Origin: Teratosphaeria epicoccoides | Taxonomy: Eukaryota > Ascomycota > Dothideomycetes > Mycosphaerellales > Teratosphaeriaceae | Reading direction: 5' to 3' | Assembly (NCBI GenBank): GCA_021401465.1 | Contig: JADDMT010000034.1 | Span: 124,001 to 188,000 of the forward strand | DNA length: 64,000 nt | Part shown: in pieces, positions 53,720 through 64,000 of the stretch | Layout of the letters: every line of letters begins with the position of its first letter | Numbering within the stretch: position 1 is the first letter of the stretch | Translations under genes and position numbers: made by a program | The notes under the pieces: model-generated | What the model saw: only the letters and a program-made list of their open reading frames with translations | The model's database searches: none | Told to the model about the DNA's origin: nothing

Positions 53720-56700
53720 ATGTCTGCCACTTCGCATGAACAGGCATTCGCTGCTGGCTACTTGCAAACTCATGGGCGAGCAAATGGAGCACCTATGCAA
53801 ACTACGCCTGTGAAGCAGTCGCCTGATCCTGCGCAGGGCATCAGCAGATCTGACACAGTCGAGAGCCAAATGTATGTCGACGCACCAGAAACGTCTGGCG
53901 AGCAGCCAGAGCAGGATGAGAAGCTACGGCAACAGCTGCAGCGATCCGCGCCATCGACGATATCGAGCATGTCCACGCAAGTCCCGCCGCCCGGATCCGT
54001 CTTGACGGGCAAGCAGGAACACTACCTCAAGCGAGAAATGGTCTCGCAGCAGACACAATGGGAGATCACCGAGCTGTCGAGCCCAACTGCCCTGCAGCGA
54101 TTCGGCGCGCCATTCAAGTCAGACAAGGGCGAGGTTGCGCCTGAGGACAGCGAGCTTCCATTATTACGCTACATATTCGTACACCATGTGCGGAACTTTC
54201 CATTCTTGAATCAGGCGAAGGAGAAGGAGTTTTGGCAAGATAAGCTGCAGATGTTCTTGGAAAGCTTTGCCAACAAGCACATATCGTCCTCAGAAGATCG
54301 GCTGGAGCAGACGAAACGCGCCAAGTTGGCCAACAAAGCGACCAAGCTTGTGGAGCTGATGATGGTGAGCGGCATACCTACCGCGTCGGGCTACGAGGAA
54401 CGCATCCGATTTAGTGAGATGGAGGTGGTGGATCGAGGAGCGAACGAGGCAGGATTGGTGGTCAACAAGCCTGAAGGCCAGGTCATCAATGGCTGGGACA
54501 TAAACGTGGCAGGCGTGCGCATCGTCAGTGAGAAGAGACATGTCCGACATCATAAACATGCAGAGTTCATCTTGCGGGTCAAGAAGGGCGATGAGGCAGC
54601 GATTCATGTCGCTCGGCGGTTCGGCGAGTTCAGCAAACTGCACAAGAATCTACGAATGGAGCTGCCGGGCAAGGTGCTACCTCCGCTGCCTCGAAAGAAC
54701 AAAACACACTTGATGTATAGCGCTGGAGATGACGACGATGACGGTGAGAGCTTGTCTTCTGTGTCGACACTGCAGGAAGCTTCGCGGGTGAGCGGCGAAA
54801 ACACCGGCAGTGAGGCAAGTGGTGGTGGCTTCAGAAGTTACTTGTCTTCCTGGGTCGGTGGCGGCGGCGGACATGCGCGAAGTCCATCGAAAGGTTCACC
54901 GTCGCCTGGCGCGCAGATGTCACCTAGGGCGTCAATTGACTCTACGGCAACATCTCTGCGGAATTTCAAGTTTGCGGAGTCGAAGGGACAAGGCCCACCT
55001 CAAGTGCTTCACAGAGAAGAGCAGCGTGTGTCGCTACGCGCTTTTCTGCGCAACTTCTTACAGAACGAAGCCACAGCAGGCTCAGCAGCCATGTACGAAT
55101 TCCTTACCAAAGATCCAATGCAACCGAACGCGGACGAGCTGGTTGACATTGAGAAACGAAAGGTGATGGACGAGAGGCGCATGGAGGAACAGCGACGCTT
55201 CTTCGAGATAGCGCAAGATCGCGCTCGAGAACTGGACGTACACATGGAGAAGTTCAGAAGAAAAGTCATCGAACGGAATGGTTTGCGAGACTTATTTGCC
55301 GAGATCAAGATCAAGGAACGCATTGCCGACTTGGATCCAGAGTACAAGAAATTCGCGGAATGGCTGAGAATAGAAGTCGCAGCGACGCTGTACCACCTCT
55401 TTCTCGCCGAGGACAATTCACCCGACCTATTCGCGCAAGCCAAGCGAATACACTCACTAGTACCGTACAGCGCTCTGAAGCAGGTAATCCGGTTTACAAA
55501 CCCGGCAGCAGTCATGGCTAGTGTTCTCGATATCTTCATGGCGCAGCCCCTGGGTGCCAAATCATTGCTGCAGCGAATTTTCGGGTTGGCCCTCGGGGAC
55601 GGCATTCGAAGCATACAACGGTCAATTGATACTTTGACAGCTAAGATCGACGACGAGATATTCACCTCGAAAGTGCGGCAGTATACAGTTGCTCACGAAG
55701 TGGTCAAGCGAAGGATACGAGCAGAGGCAATCCAGGAAAAGACTGACCTGTTGGTAAAAGTGCTACAGAGTTCCGAGATTGAACCTGAATTGTCCAACGA
55801 GCAGATAGCGCGCGCATTTAATGCCTATGTGGCCTGGGAGAATGCCGTCGAGCACGTGGACGAGGAGATGCGACAAGGCGCGGACCTATATGCACAATTG
55901 AAGCAATTACTCAAGCTGCACACGCGACGGCGGGACAAGCAGATGATGTTGGAGATGGTGGAAGAAGCCAACACCCTCAGACTCTTCCGAGATCTTTTCA
56001 CTATCTTCTACGAGCCCCTTGTCCGCGTCTACAAATCCGCCAACGTCTACAATAGCGTCACGGACTTTGCCAACTTCGCCTCAGATGCCATTGCCACGAT
56101 CGAGAAGGCACAGAGGCAGGACGTTAGCGCCGATCCAAACCAAACTGTGCAAGCCTTTATCGACCTGTGCGAGCGGCACGAAGATGACCTGTATAAGTTC
56201 ATCCACGAAGTACATATCCACGACAATGGACTCTTCGATAAACTCATGACGTGGATTGAAGGCATTCTTGACTTTCTGCGAAACGGCCCACGCAATGGTG
56301 GGAAGCTGGACATGAATGCTCTCTTCCTTGGCGCAGTCGAGTCCAAGCAGATCGACAAGGACAAGGCTGTGTGCGAGATCAACAACCTCATCAAGTGGCA
56401 GATGGCGCGGAAGCGATGGCACCAGGACAAGACGCGGCAAAAGATGGCTTCTGGTGGCAATGACGTTGGAGCTAACGCCACGGGCGGTCTTGCCTCTACA
56501 TTCAAGCCTGGTGATTTTGGCCTCAATGCTATGGACCTGCAGGATCTGGACATGGGCGATGAGGACGATGAGGATATGAGCAGTGATGAAGATGATGATG
56601 CGGATGCGGATCCTATTGAGGCGGAGCGGAAGCGGAGGAAGAGGAACCAGGACATGTTGAAGCGGACGGCGGGGGAGCCGGTGAAACCGCCGGTTGAGGA

Positions 56701-56758
56701 GCTGGGAAAGATGAGGGAGCCGTTTTTGAGTATGTTGAGGATGGTTTTGGCTGAGTAG
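53720..56758 (+). CDS. PX-domain protein, Ypr097w-like
   Basis: Large lipid-binding PX protein of 1012 residues from ATG 53720; the frame extends 29 codons upstream (to 53633) without family features. The N-terminus is disordered. An N-terminal PX-associated helical region is at about 95-230 (LLRYIFVHHVRNFPFLNQ, VELMMVSGIPTASGYEERIR). The PX domain begins near 258 (GVRIVSEKRHVRHHKHAEFI, ARRFGEFSKLHKNLRMELPG, LPPLPRKNK). It is split by a Gly/Ser-rich insert of about 100 residues before REEQRVSLRAFLRNFL. The C-terminal half is a long helical domain (DUF3818 type: DLDPEYKKFAEWLRIEVAAT, NALFLGAVE), then an acidic run (MSSDEDDDADAD). This order matches yeast Ypr097w and its fungal relatives, linked to lipid distribution at membranes. 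The product is probably peripheral at endosome or ER. Confidence 0.9.
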   Translation: MSATSHEQAFAAGYLQTHGRANGAPMQTTPVKQSPDPAQGISRSDTVESQMYVDAPETSGEQPEQDEKLRQQLQRSAPSTISSMSTQVPPPGSVLTGKQEHYLKREMVSQQTQWEITELSSPTALQRFGAPFKSDKGEVAPEDSELPLLRYIFVHHVRNFPFLNQAKEKEFWQDKLQMFLESFANKHISSSEDRLEQTKRAKLANKATKLVELMMVSGIPTASGYEERIRFSEMEVVDRGANEAGLVVNKPEGQVINGWDINVAGVRIVSEKRHVRHHKHAEFILRVKKGDEAAIHVARRFGEFSKLHKNLRMELPGKVLPPLPRKNKTHLMYSAGDDDDDGESLSSVSTLQEASRVSGENTGSEASGGGFRSYLSSWVGGGGGHARSPSKGSPSPGAQMSPRASIDSTATSLRNFKFAESKGQGPPQVLHREEQRVSLRAFLRNFLQNEATAGSAAMYEFLTKDPMQPNADELVDIEKRKVMDERRMEEQRRFFEIAQDRARELDVHMEKFRRKVIERNGLRDLFAEIKIKERIADLDPEYKKFAEWLRIEVAATLYHLFLAEDNSPDLFAQAKRIHSLVPYSALKQVIRFTNPAAVMASVLDIFMAQPLGAKSLLQRIFGLALGDGIRSIQRSIDTLTAKIDDEIFTSKVRQYTVAHEVVKRRIRAEAIQEKTDLLVKVLQSSEIEPELSNEQIARAFNAYVAWENAVEHVDEEMRQGADLYAQLKQLLKLHTRRRDKQMMLEMVEEANTLRLFRDLFTIFYEPLVRVYKSANVYNSVTDFANFASDAIATIEKAQRQDVSADPNQTVQAFIDLCERHEDDLYKFIHEVHIHDNGLFDKLMTWIEGILDFLRNGPRNGGKLDMNALFLGAVESKQIDKDKAVCEINNLIKWQMARKRWHQDKTRQKMASGGNDVGANATGGLASTFKPGDFGLNAMDLQDLDMGDEDDEDMSSDEDDDADADPIEAERKRRKRNQDMLKRTAGEPVKPPVEELGKMREPFLSMLRMVLAE

Positions 56759-59000
56759 AGGGGGCTCTCGGGACGGCGTTGGGGGAATTATATCTAGATG
56801 ATTGGATTCCTGGGAGGGATACATTGATTGACCGGATGGGAAGGTGAAAGGGGCTGCGCTTGGATGTTGGAAGCTGGGGGGCGTGGAGCTCTTTAGATCG
56901 GCGGCTCAGTGCTCCTAGCAATAGCTGGCTCCGTATTCATGCGCCGTCAATGGCGATTATTTTAGGCCCTCGGGCAACTGGACAGACTGACTTTCTGATA
57001 ATGCGGGTACAGACGATTCTGAGGTGGGTCCTGCACGGGCCGGCGGACCTTCCTGCCGGACTGGCTTCAATTCACGATTATGTACTTCCTGCTCTTACAT
57101 CTATTCCTACCACGCCTTACGCTCAGACATCGCGGCGACTCTCTGGAGCATGTCGCTGTGTCCCAGCATGAGACTCCATGCTGTCATTCAGGTCGCCATG
57201 AATGCACAGCTAGTAAGGACGGGCGGAGAATCCTGGCACGCAAGGTCGAGCCCCACGAACAATTCTATGAAAGATGTCTTGCCGTAAAATCGATACGCAG
57301 CAATCTCGCTTCAATGGGGAAGCTCATCACGCCGAAAGGCGAGACCTAATCCACTCGCTAAGACGAGCAGTGGTTGTTGGAGTAAAGCTTGGAGGAGGTC
57401 ACAGCTAAGAAGGGCAAAATGCGTGATTCAGGTGCACTGCTTCAGCCGCAAGGTTCCAGGTCACACTTTCATGCACTTGACAAGGTTGCAGTCGCCTTCA
57501 CTTGGCGCTGCCGCTTTTTGGCACCATGACCTTGAATCAACCACAGTCGTTGTGGTGAGTTGAACCATTCTGGTCCCACTTGTTTGCTCGTGTCGTATGC
57601 CGTGACTGTTCTTGGACGAGTCAGCTAAGGCTATTGGCCTTCAAAGATGCTCCTGGTGAGTTGACTTCCCATTGTCAATACTGTTACCATCACTAGTAGC
57701 TGCTGCATCACCAATAGCGATACGTCGCACGGGGGAAAGACTGTGTCAAAGATCTGTCGTGCGCCAAGAAAGGACTTTTGCCATCTCGTGGCAAGATGTG
57801 GAAGCTGGTAACGTAGCACCGTTAGGGGTTTGCACATTGCTGAACTTGTCATGCCTCAGGATCGTTTCGGACAATCTGGAATAATCTGAGCGAGTCTTCA
57901 CGAATGAGTCACTTCACTATTCGAGTCAGCCTTGAGGCTGAAGCTCAACCACAAAGATGCTCTGCGACCTACATCGTGACTCGATCGCGCTAATCGACAT
58001 GGTGGTAAGGGAATGTTGGGAGGTGATTCTCCGTTTGACGGCGGCGTTTCTCGTTAGGCCCGTGACGCCGAGCCAGAGACCGAACCTCAGGATCTCTTGG
58101 GTATTAGGTCTGGTTTGGGCGTGGCACTCGGCGCTTCTCAGGACCAGAACAGTCGTCGCAAGCAGGAAGCAGGGTGGCGGCTGCTCTCACCGGAGCCTGA
58201 GCAGCAGCAGTCACTGAGCTCTCTCTCTCAGACCAGCAGCAATCCATTCTTTCAGTGTTGAGTGCTGGTAGCTTTCACGCTCTCGTGGCTGAGGCGGGTG
58301 AGATAGGGATTGTGAGGTTGGGATATGAGATTTGCGACTGAGTGTTATTGACGAGGAAATGGGTCGTTGAAGATTTCCCTGTTATTGGATTGGGCATGGA
58401 TTTAGGCCGAGGATTGAATGCGTTCTGCAAACTTATCAAGCGACTCGCGATTCGTTGCAGACCTAAGGTACACTGACATGCGGATAAAGACTTACAAGCA
58501 CTGTTGCGCGCTGATTTCTTTGTTTTCCATCGCGTAGACGTGAAGGATGAGGACAAGAGCTTTGTCTGTCGTCGATCTGGAGATCAGACTGCTGCATGAC
58601 CAAGAATGCTGGAGTGGGTGAGGAGAGTCTACTGCTGTGGGGACGATATACTAGTATGCCTAATCATGGGAAATGTTCAGATCTGATTATTGCGGTGGGA
58701 CGGGGCGTGAGTTGTGTTCAACACGGCGATCCATTTTCATTCCGCATGTATCAGTCCCACGGACCCAGAGAGACGTGCTGGGTGTTTGTTTATTCAGGAC
58801 AGCATTGTTTCGGGCTCTGTTCAGCAACTCACTCTCTGGAGGCATTGATCTCATTTCGTCGAGAAGGCGTCATAACAGGAGGGAGCAGTCCTGGATGCGG
58901 CACACTCACGATCGTGCAAGGAGGGCTTTGAAGAAGTTGTTCGCATTCGTCGAGGCTTTTGGGGGTATTTCAACACATACACGCTCGCTGGCAGCACGAA
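56759..59000. other. Intergenic, no gene recognised
   Basis: 2.2 kb between convergent genes. ORFs are all below 140 codons, overlapping and without motifs. No repeat or RNA gene seen. Confidence 0.5.
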
Positions 59001-59589
59001 TCAATCCTTCTTCTTTAAACCCTCGATATTGTTGCCTAACCACGCCTGAAATGGCTTTGGCTCAAAATAGCCATCCGCAGTAAACCACGTGGTGAACGGC
59101 GCCTTGATCTGCCACTCACTCGAGGTCTGGCCCTTGTTCGTATTTGTGACCGTCATGTAGTACGTCGGATCGTGCTTCTGCGTCTTGGTCGCAATCGAGA
59201 TCTTTGCAACACGTCAGCACGGTCGCTCCTTCCCCAGATTCCTGGCCTGTAAAGGTAAGTAGGGATCGCACCTTCCGCCCGTCCCTCACGCCCTCAAACA
59301 CGATGCCCCTCTCGACGCCCCACATCCACAACGTGAAGGCGCTGTTCAATATTGCATACGCAACCACCGCGACCAGCGTCCAGTGCTTCGTTGCTTCCCA
59401 GCCTAACTTGTAGTCTGCCGCAAAGGTCGCCGCGGCAATCACGACGGAGGTGTAGCCGATGGCCAGTCGGACGTCGAGTTTGGAGTTGTCTTGCTCGAAC
59501 TTGAGGCCGCGGAAGTAGTTGCCCAGTGCGTCGTCCGTCGTGTTTTTGAGCTCATTGAGGTTGGACACCGAGATGCGGGTGTCGGCCAT
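59001..59589 (-). CDS. SPC2: Signal peptidase complex subunit 2 (Spc2/SPC25)
   Basis: ER membrane subunit of the signal peptidase complex, 172 residues in exons 59589-59272 and 59201-59001. The 70-bp phase-0 intron starts GTGCGA (weak) with CTGAC branch and AAAG acceptor. The N-terminus (ISVSNLNELKNTTDDALGN) is cytosolic. Two close membrane helices follow: LAIGYTSVVIAAATFAADY (about 43-61) and WTLVAVVAYAILNSAFTLW (about 70-88), then the family turn GVERGIVFEG. The second exon reads ISIATKTQKHDPTYYMTV, then FTTWFTADGYFEPKPFQAWL, the characteristic C-terminal Spc2 block, ending KKKD. Subunit 2 tunes membrane thickness and contacts the translocon. A longer upstream frame (to 59772) is not needed. 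Divergent to EMC3. Confidence 0.92.
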
Positions 59590-59806
59590 GCTTGCGGTGG
59601 GGGTGCTGGAGTGCAGAAAGGAGTGACCGGAATTGTGTATATGTTGGGTGATGTATAGGTGTCCCTTCAACGCGGCTGACTCGCTGAGGGCCCCCCAGCT
59701 TGCTTGGCGCAACCTTAGCCCATGGAAAGCTTGACATGTGAACATCCCAGGTTGAGAGAGCAACACCTCCACACATTCATAGTTGTTGTTGGGAGCATAC
59801 AGTCGA
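59590..59806. promoter_or_regulatory. Divergent promoter gap between SPC2 and EMC3
   Basis: Only 217 bp separate the two start codons, so 5' UTRs and promoters of both ER-membrane biogenesis genes must lie in or near this gap. I see no clear TATA box. Shared control is inferred from geometry and related function. Confidence 0.5.
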
Positions 59807-60701
59807 GATGGCGGGCCCAGTGGAACAGCAGATCCATCGTGATCCTGCTCTCTTGTATCTACACACCTCCATCATCCTCATTCTCCCCATGTAAACTGAC
59901 ATCCACAGCTACTGGATCCTCCTCCCCATCACCATCGTCATGATCCTGACTGGGATCCTACGACACTTCCTCTCCACCCTCCTCCAGACCACACCCAAGA
60001 AGCCGCAACTAGAAAAGATGCGAGAACAGCGATCCTTGGCCCGAGCGCAAAACCTCCGAGTCAACCACACACAGATCTCCAAAGCCGCATTTGAGCGAAG
60101 AAAAGAGGCATTCATTGAGGGTGTCAAGGACGGCAGGTACCTAGCTGGAGGCGCAGAGTCAAGAGGACAGGGCAAACCTAATCCCCTCTCCGATCCCGCG
60201 ATGATGGAAGGAATGATGGGCATGATGAAGGGAAATATGGCAATGATGGTCCCCCAATCCTTGATCATGGGCTGGATCAACGCTTTCTTCAGCGGCTACG
60301 TGATCAGTGAGCAATACACACCCCATCTGCCACTCGACCCGCTAATACTTGCAGTGAAACTCCCCTTCCCACTAACCCCCCAATTCAAACAAATGCTACA
60401 AGCCGGCGTCGGCACCCGCGATCTCGACGTCCGCTGGGTCTCATCCCTCTCCTGGTACTTCCTCACCCTCTTTGGCCTCCAGCCCGTATACAATTTCATC
60501 TTGGGCAGTAACAATGCGGCCTCGCAGGTCTCGCAGCAGATGCAGATGCAGCAGGCGGGCGCGGGCGCGAATCCCATCGGTGGCGCGGAGGAGCCGGATA
60601 AGATTTTTCAGGCCGAGGTGGAGAATTTGGAGGTCGTGGAGCATAAATTTATTTTGGAGGGGATCGAAGAGAGGCTTTTGGGAAGGTGGAGAGGGGTGTG
60701 A
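59807..60701 (+). CDS. EMC3: ER membrane protein complex subunit 3 (EMC3)
   Basis: Oxa1-superfamily insertase subunit of the EMC, 263 residues in three exons: 59807-59853, 59909-60306 and 60355-60701. Exon 1 gives MAGPVEQQIHRDPAL; a 55-bp intron joins it to FYWILLPITIVMILTGIL, the first helix. The cytosolic coiled segment (PKKPQLEKMREQRSLARAQN) and the Met-rich MMEGMMGMMKGNMAMM loop before the second helix (IMGWINAFFSGYVI) are typical. Intron 2 (48 bp, 60307-60354; GTGAGC, CTAAT branch, CAG) has no stop and keeps frame. Splicing restores the invariant join VIMKLPFPLTPQFK, while reading through adds 16 foreign residues. The third helix follows near WVSSLSWYFLTLFGL. The EMC inserts moderately hydrophobic helices into the ER membrane. 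Confidence 0.95.
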
Positions 60702-60943
60702 AAGATTTGTAGAAGAATCTTGCCATGGCTCGAGTACCTGCTGCCATGTGGATACCCTGCCAATCTGGACTATCGTGCCTTCCTCTTGTGCTGTTGTTGG
60801 TGGGGCTCATTAGCGGCGGAGCGGAGCTGCTGCAGTCAAGTGACTTGCTGGTGGCTATTTATCTCGGAGCCTGCATCATCGACAGATCTCAGCGTACCAA
60901 CAACACCACCGCGTCGCTGGTGTTGCCGGCACACGCTACTGCA

Positions 60944-61698
60944 ATGGAACGAGGGCGATCGAATGACACCACGGCTGATGTTGACAGTATGCACATCGAC
61001 GGTGAGACGGCGATTGACGCCTCTACATCACCCTCAACTTCCCACATGAGCATTGGGCCTCAGCATCACGCTGATGGTACCATCACTGCCATCATGACCA
61101 ATGATACTCCCGTCGCCGAGCTCATCGGCATCAAACGCCCTCAACAACTCCTCTCCGAGAGTCCGAGTGACATCATCATGTCAGAAGCCTCGACCAGCAC
61201 TGCCGCCTGCTGCACCCGTCGCGTCTACATCTTCACGCACAAACTGTGCAGGCACGCGTACCTGAAGCCCGAGTGCAGGTGTAAGGCGGTCGCCGCTCCA
61301 TACACAGCAGAAATCAAGCGTCTCCAGCAAAGCCTCTCCCAGGCTGTCTCCCCTCTGCAAACCCTTACCTCCATCCCTTTATCTACCCCGGCCCAGCACC
61401 TTCCTTACCCGTCGTTCTCAGAGACGAGCATGTCAAGGTCAAGACGTTCAAGAAGCAGAGTTGAGATTGTCAGAATCTGACGCTTGAGATTGATGTGGAG
61501 AGGATGCAGCAGAGGTTTAGTGAGAATTTGGAGCTTTGGGGGGAGGAGGATGAGGATACGGTTAGGGAGTGGGAGAGGTTTGAGAGTGCGAGGGAGACGA
61601 AGAGGAGGATTGGTAGGGCGATTGGGAGCGACACGCCGGATGTGAGGGCGGAGAGGAGTGTGAGGGTTGATGTGGAGGTGGGGAGGGCTGGTGCGTGA
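60944..61698 (+). pseudogene. Frame-broken fungal gene, function unknown
   Basis: An ATG-started frame (60944, within a longer frame open from 60725) runs to 61480. It contains CCTRRVYIFTHKLCRHAYLK and ECRCKAVAAPYTAEIKRL, a cysteine/histidine-rich segment that looks real, then a heptad-like region. From about 61395 the protein-like sequence moves to another frame: VVLRDEHVKVKTFKKQS, then TGA (61462-61464), then DCQNLTLEIDVERMQQRFSE and NLELWGEEDEDTVREWERF, to a stop at 61698. So a single-base shift near 61340-61400, in a C-rich stretch, and one nonsense codon separate what reads as one protein. I find no intron that repairs both. Either it is a pseudogene or there are sequence errors. Possible zinc-binding coiled-coil protein; no function assigned. 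Confidence 0.5.
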
Positions 61699-62936
61699 AG
61701 ATCGGGGATGGGCAGGTCTTTATTGGTGTTGATGGGAGGGTGGATTCGTTTCTTTCGGGCTTGATGGGGGCAAGAGTGCGATAGAGATGGGTGGTAGGAC
61801 TGTGTGTTGTGGGAATTGTGATTATGGTACTTACCAGCGAAGTGGATAGTTGCACGTGAGTATTCGAGGCAAAATTGCCAACTGGTCTGGGTGGAGCAAG
61901 GAGGGAGTTTCGGTGTGCTGGCCGTGTGTGGAACGAGAACATGCATACATGTAATGTTGTCGAAAGCCGCCACCCGTCAAGCAGCCCACACAATGGCCTA
62001 GCGTCCTACACAGAAGATCTCCACGTACGAATTTTAACGTCCGTCTCATTACCCGTCACGCATACTCGACTCTCTGCGCCGCCATATCGCGTCAGTGGCG
62101 CTTACAGACATATCCACGGGTAACGTGTCACTGCGTGGGTGGCGTGTCGTACCGTGCTGGCATGTGATAGTGTGCTTGAAATAGACGCCGGCAGCGGTTG
62201 GATGCAGGGATAAAGCTCCAGGAGCCGCGCCAATGATGATGGGCGGGCCGGATGGTCCGGTCTAGGTGGTGTATCAGATTTTTGGTGATCTAGGCATGGG
62301 GCGGTCGATGGAGTTGCTGATATGCTGTTGTTGTTATGTAAACGGATGGGATGGTAGACAGGAACAAGTAGGAGGTAGCGGAGGTCTCGGAGCTCCAGTC
62401 CGCAGGCGAATATGTAGTGTCGCAGACAAACAAGCTTCTATTGCTTCTCCTGGTTTTTGCTGCCACATCGGCATCCGACACGGTGGCGTCAGCTCTGACA
62501 GGCGCCCGTTGATTCGTTCGTTTCAGCGTTGAACGCATTCAACGCTGTTCCTGCGCATCGGTACCCAGGTAGGCAATTGACCACCGCTTGGAGTTCTTGG
62601 CGCCAACTCAGGGATGACCATTGACAGCATGCACGTGCTGTGTGAGAGCTGCATGTGCATTTTCTACCATCAGTACACGCATTTGGACATTGACATTCAG
62701 CACCTCAGCACCTACTTGTACGCACGCACTTTTCGGCATTGTTCGCGGCGGCGTCAATAAAAAGTTTACAAGCTCGGATTGCTCGCGTGGCCACAGGGAC
62801 AGGGACTGGGCACGTCATATTTTTTTTGGTTTCACTCACAATCGCAACGACCAAGTGCTGGGAGTTGTAGGCGTGGAGGAGCGGAGAAGGCTCGATACAA
62901 TTGTCCCAGCATTGACAAACGAGCCATTGCCGCAGG
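61699..62936. other. Intergenic, no gene recognised
   Basis: 1.2 kb upstream of the channel gene. Short ORFs only; a plus ORF at 62621-63106 overlaps the channel in another frame and has no motif. Presumed promoter and 5' UTR of the channel. Confidence 0.5.
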
Positions 62937-64000
62937 ATGTCGACTCCCGTGGAAGAGCGGCCGGAGCCAACTTACGGGAGCGCCCAGCCGTTTCAAGGCA
63001 TGAGTCGGACGAGTTTGGACAGGACGAGTGCCGAGCGTGCGCGTTTGCCTTCGTACAACATCAACCATGTGCCTCGGAGCGGCAGTCACGACAAATCGTC
63101 AGATGAGGAAGGTACGGTGGTTGGGGAGCATGGTGCTGAGGAGCGGGAGAAAGAGAATCGTCCACCACAGCAACGCGCACGAGCGACGAGTCATCTCACC
63201 GTGCAGACGGAGTACGAGGGTGAGAGTCTATATGGCGTCACGAGTAATCGGTCCATGTCAGCGACGCGGGAGGCTCAAAGCCGCCTCGATGATGATCTGA
63301 AGATGTTGCAAATCGAGCGGCAGGTCTCGAAATTGGTTGAAAATGATGGGTTGAAGAGACAGCAGACGGGAAGCACATCTGAGTACGGTGGCCGGTCGAA
63401 ATCGCGTAGACCGGACGATCATGCGGATGAGTTCGATATCGCTACGAACCCTGTCCATGAGAAGACCAAGGTCTACAAGCCCTTGGAGCATCCGGCCTCG
63501 GGATTTGCAAAGTTCGTCAAGAAGATCCACAAGTCGAATTGGCTGGTGCGGTATGTTACGTACATCACACCGCTGACGCTCATACTGCTCATCCCGCTGC
63601 TGCTCGGGGCGTTGAAGTTCAAGAGGGCGACCGTAGGAGGTGTGTATCTGCTGTGGTTTATGATCTGGCTCGAAATCGTCTGGTTGACGCTCTGGGCTGG
63701 ACGTATCTTGGCAAAGTGCTTGCCATGGCCGATTGGATTGGTGTCTGGACTCTTCACGAACAACAGCAAGAAGTGGAGGGATATGGGCAAGCAGCTCGAG
63801 CTCCCGGCCACGTTGTTCCTCTGGTGGCTCGCGATAGAAGTATCGTTCTTGCCGACCATGCTGCATCATCAGAGAGACTTTGACTCCAGTCACACCGCGA
63901 GCTGGATGACGACTCTGAACAAGATCATCATCTCCATCTTTGTTGGTGCAATCCTCAACTTTGTGGAGAAGATTATCATTCAGCTCATCGCCATCAGCTT
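62937..64000 (+). CDS. MscS-family mechanosensitive ion channel (fungal Msy type), partial
   Basis: The frame is open from ATG 62937 to the right edge: 354 codons plus two bases, no stop. The first 180 residues are hydrophilic and disordered (ERPEPTYGSAQPFQG, GTVVGEHGAEEREKENRPP). Membrane segments follow in the fungal Msy order: WLVRYVTYITPLTLILLIPL, VYLLWFMIWLEIVWLTLWAG and LPATLFLWWLAIEVSFLP, plus TLNKIIISIFVGAILNFVEK at the edge. The linker ILAKCLPWPIGLVSGLFTNN with KKWRDMGKQLE is typical. The EF-hand and MscS pore/beta domains expected next lie beyond the window. Yeast-type Msy1/Msy2 relatives sit in ER membranes and release calcium or ions under hypo-osmotic stress. Start is plausible, being the first ATG in frame. 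Confidence 0.85.
   Translation, partial: MSTPVEERPEPTYGSAQPFQGMSRTSLDRTSAERARLPSYNINHVPRSGSHDKSSDEEGTVVGEHGAEEREKENRPPQQRARATSHLTVQTEYEGESLYGVTSNRSMSATREAQSRLDDDLKMLQIERQVSKLVENDGLKRQQTGSTSEYGGRSKSRRPDDHADEFDIATNPVHEKTKVYKPLEHPASGFAKFVKKIHKSNWLVRYVTYITPLTLILLIPLLLGALKFKRATVGGVYLLWFMIWLEIVWLTLWAGRILAKCLPWPIGLVSGLFTNNSKKWRDMGKQLELPATLFLWWLAIEVSFLPTMLHHQRDFDSSHTASWMTTLNKIIISIFVGAILNFVEKIIIQLIAIS

Noticed and set aside
62621..63106. 161-codon ORF overlapping the MscS channel start
   Set aside because: Out of frame with the clear channel frame and without motifs.

Overview
The window reads as nuclear DNA of a filamentous ascomycete (Pezizomycotina; the gene families suggest Dothideomycetes, which is inference). 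Most genes are broken by short introns of about 45-155 bp with GT..AG ends and CTRAY-type branch points. The proteins are fungal: Zn2Cys6 factor, fungal-rhodopsin 7TM proteins, a Ypr097w-like PX protein, a fungal MscS channel. Several genes became visible only after joining exons by hand: eL34, three SANT/Myb proteins, three 7TM proteins, Spc2 and EMC3.

Layout. 0-5.6 kb: PRP8 (minus, runs off the left edge) and eL34 (plus) diverge from a 366-bp gap. 6.5-11.6 kb: vacuolar-type alkaline phosphatase, an arginine-rich glycine-zipper protein and a small alpha/beta hydrolase, all minus. 11.9-18.6 kb: cytochrome b5-acyl-CoA dehydrogenase, a first 7TM protein and a crotonase. 19-25.3 kb: AAA ATPase, a 31-bp minisatellite, and a 940-residue disordered protein. 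27-35 kb: three SANT/Myb-type DNA-binding proteins, all minus, in an otherwise empty stretch. 36.5-39 kb: decayed DNA with a kinase remnant lacking its catalytic core and a probable Ty1/copia remnant. 39-42.5 kb: complex I assembly factor (NDUFAF3-like) and a second 7TM protein. 44-51 kb: a dense palindromic-word repeat, a Zn2Cys6 regulator and a third 7TM protein. 51.5-56.8 kb: an F-box pseudogene and the PX protein. 59-64 kb: signal peptidase subunit Spc2 and EMC3 diverge from a 217-bp gap, followed by a frame-broken gene and a mechanosensitive channel that leaves the right edge.

Housekeeping functions (splicing, translation, ER membrane biogenesis, mitochondrial assembly, fatty-acid/CoA metabolism) sit beside accessory families (7TM receptors, SANT/Myb and Zn2Cys6 regulators) and decayed sequence. 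The most unusual features are the three-gene SANT/Myb cluster, the in-frame coreless kinase, and the palindromic repeat at 44.2-44.7 kb. I recognised no tRNA, rRNA, CRISPR array or secondary-metabolite backbone gene. All exon joins are read by eye from splice signals and protein-family fit; none is confirmed by transcripts.
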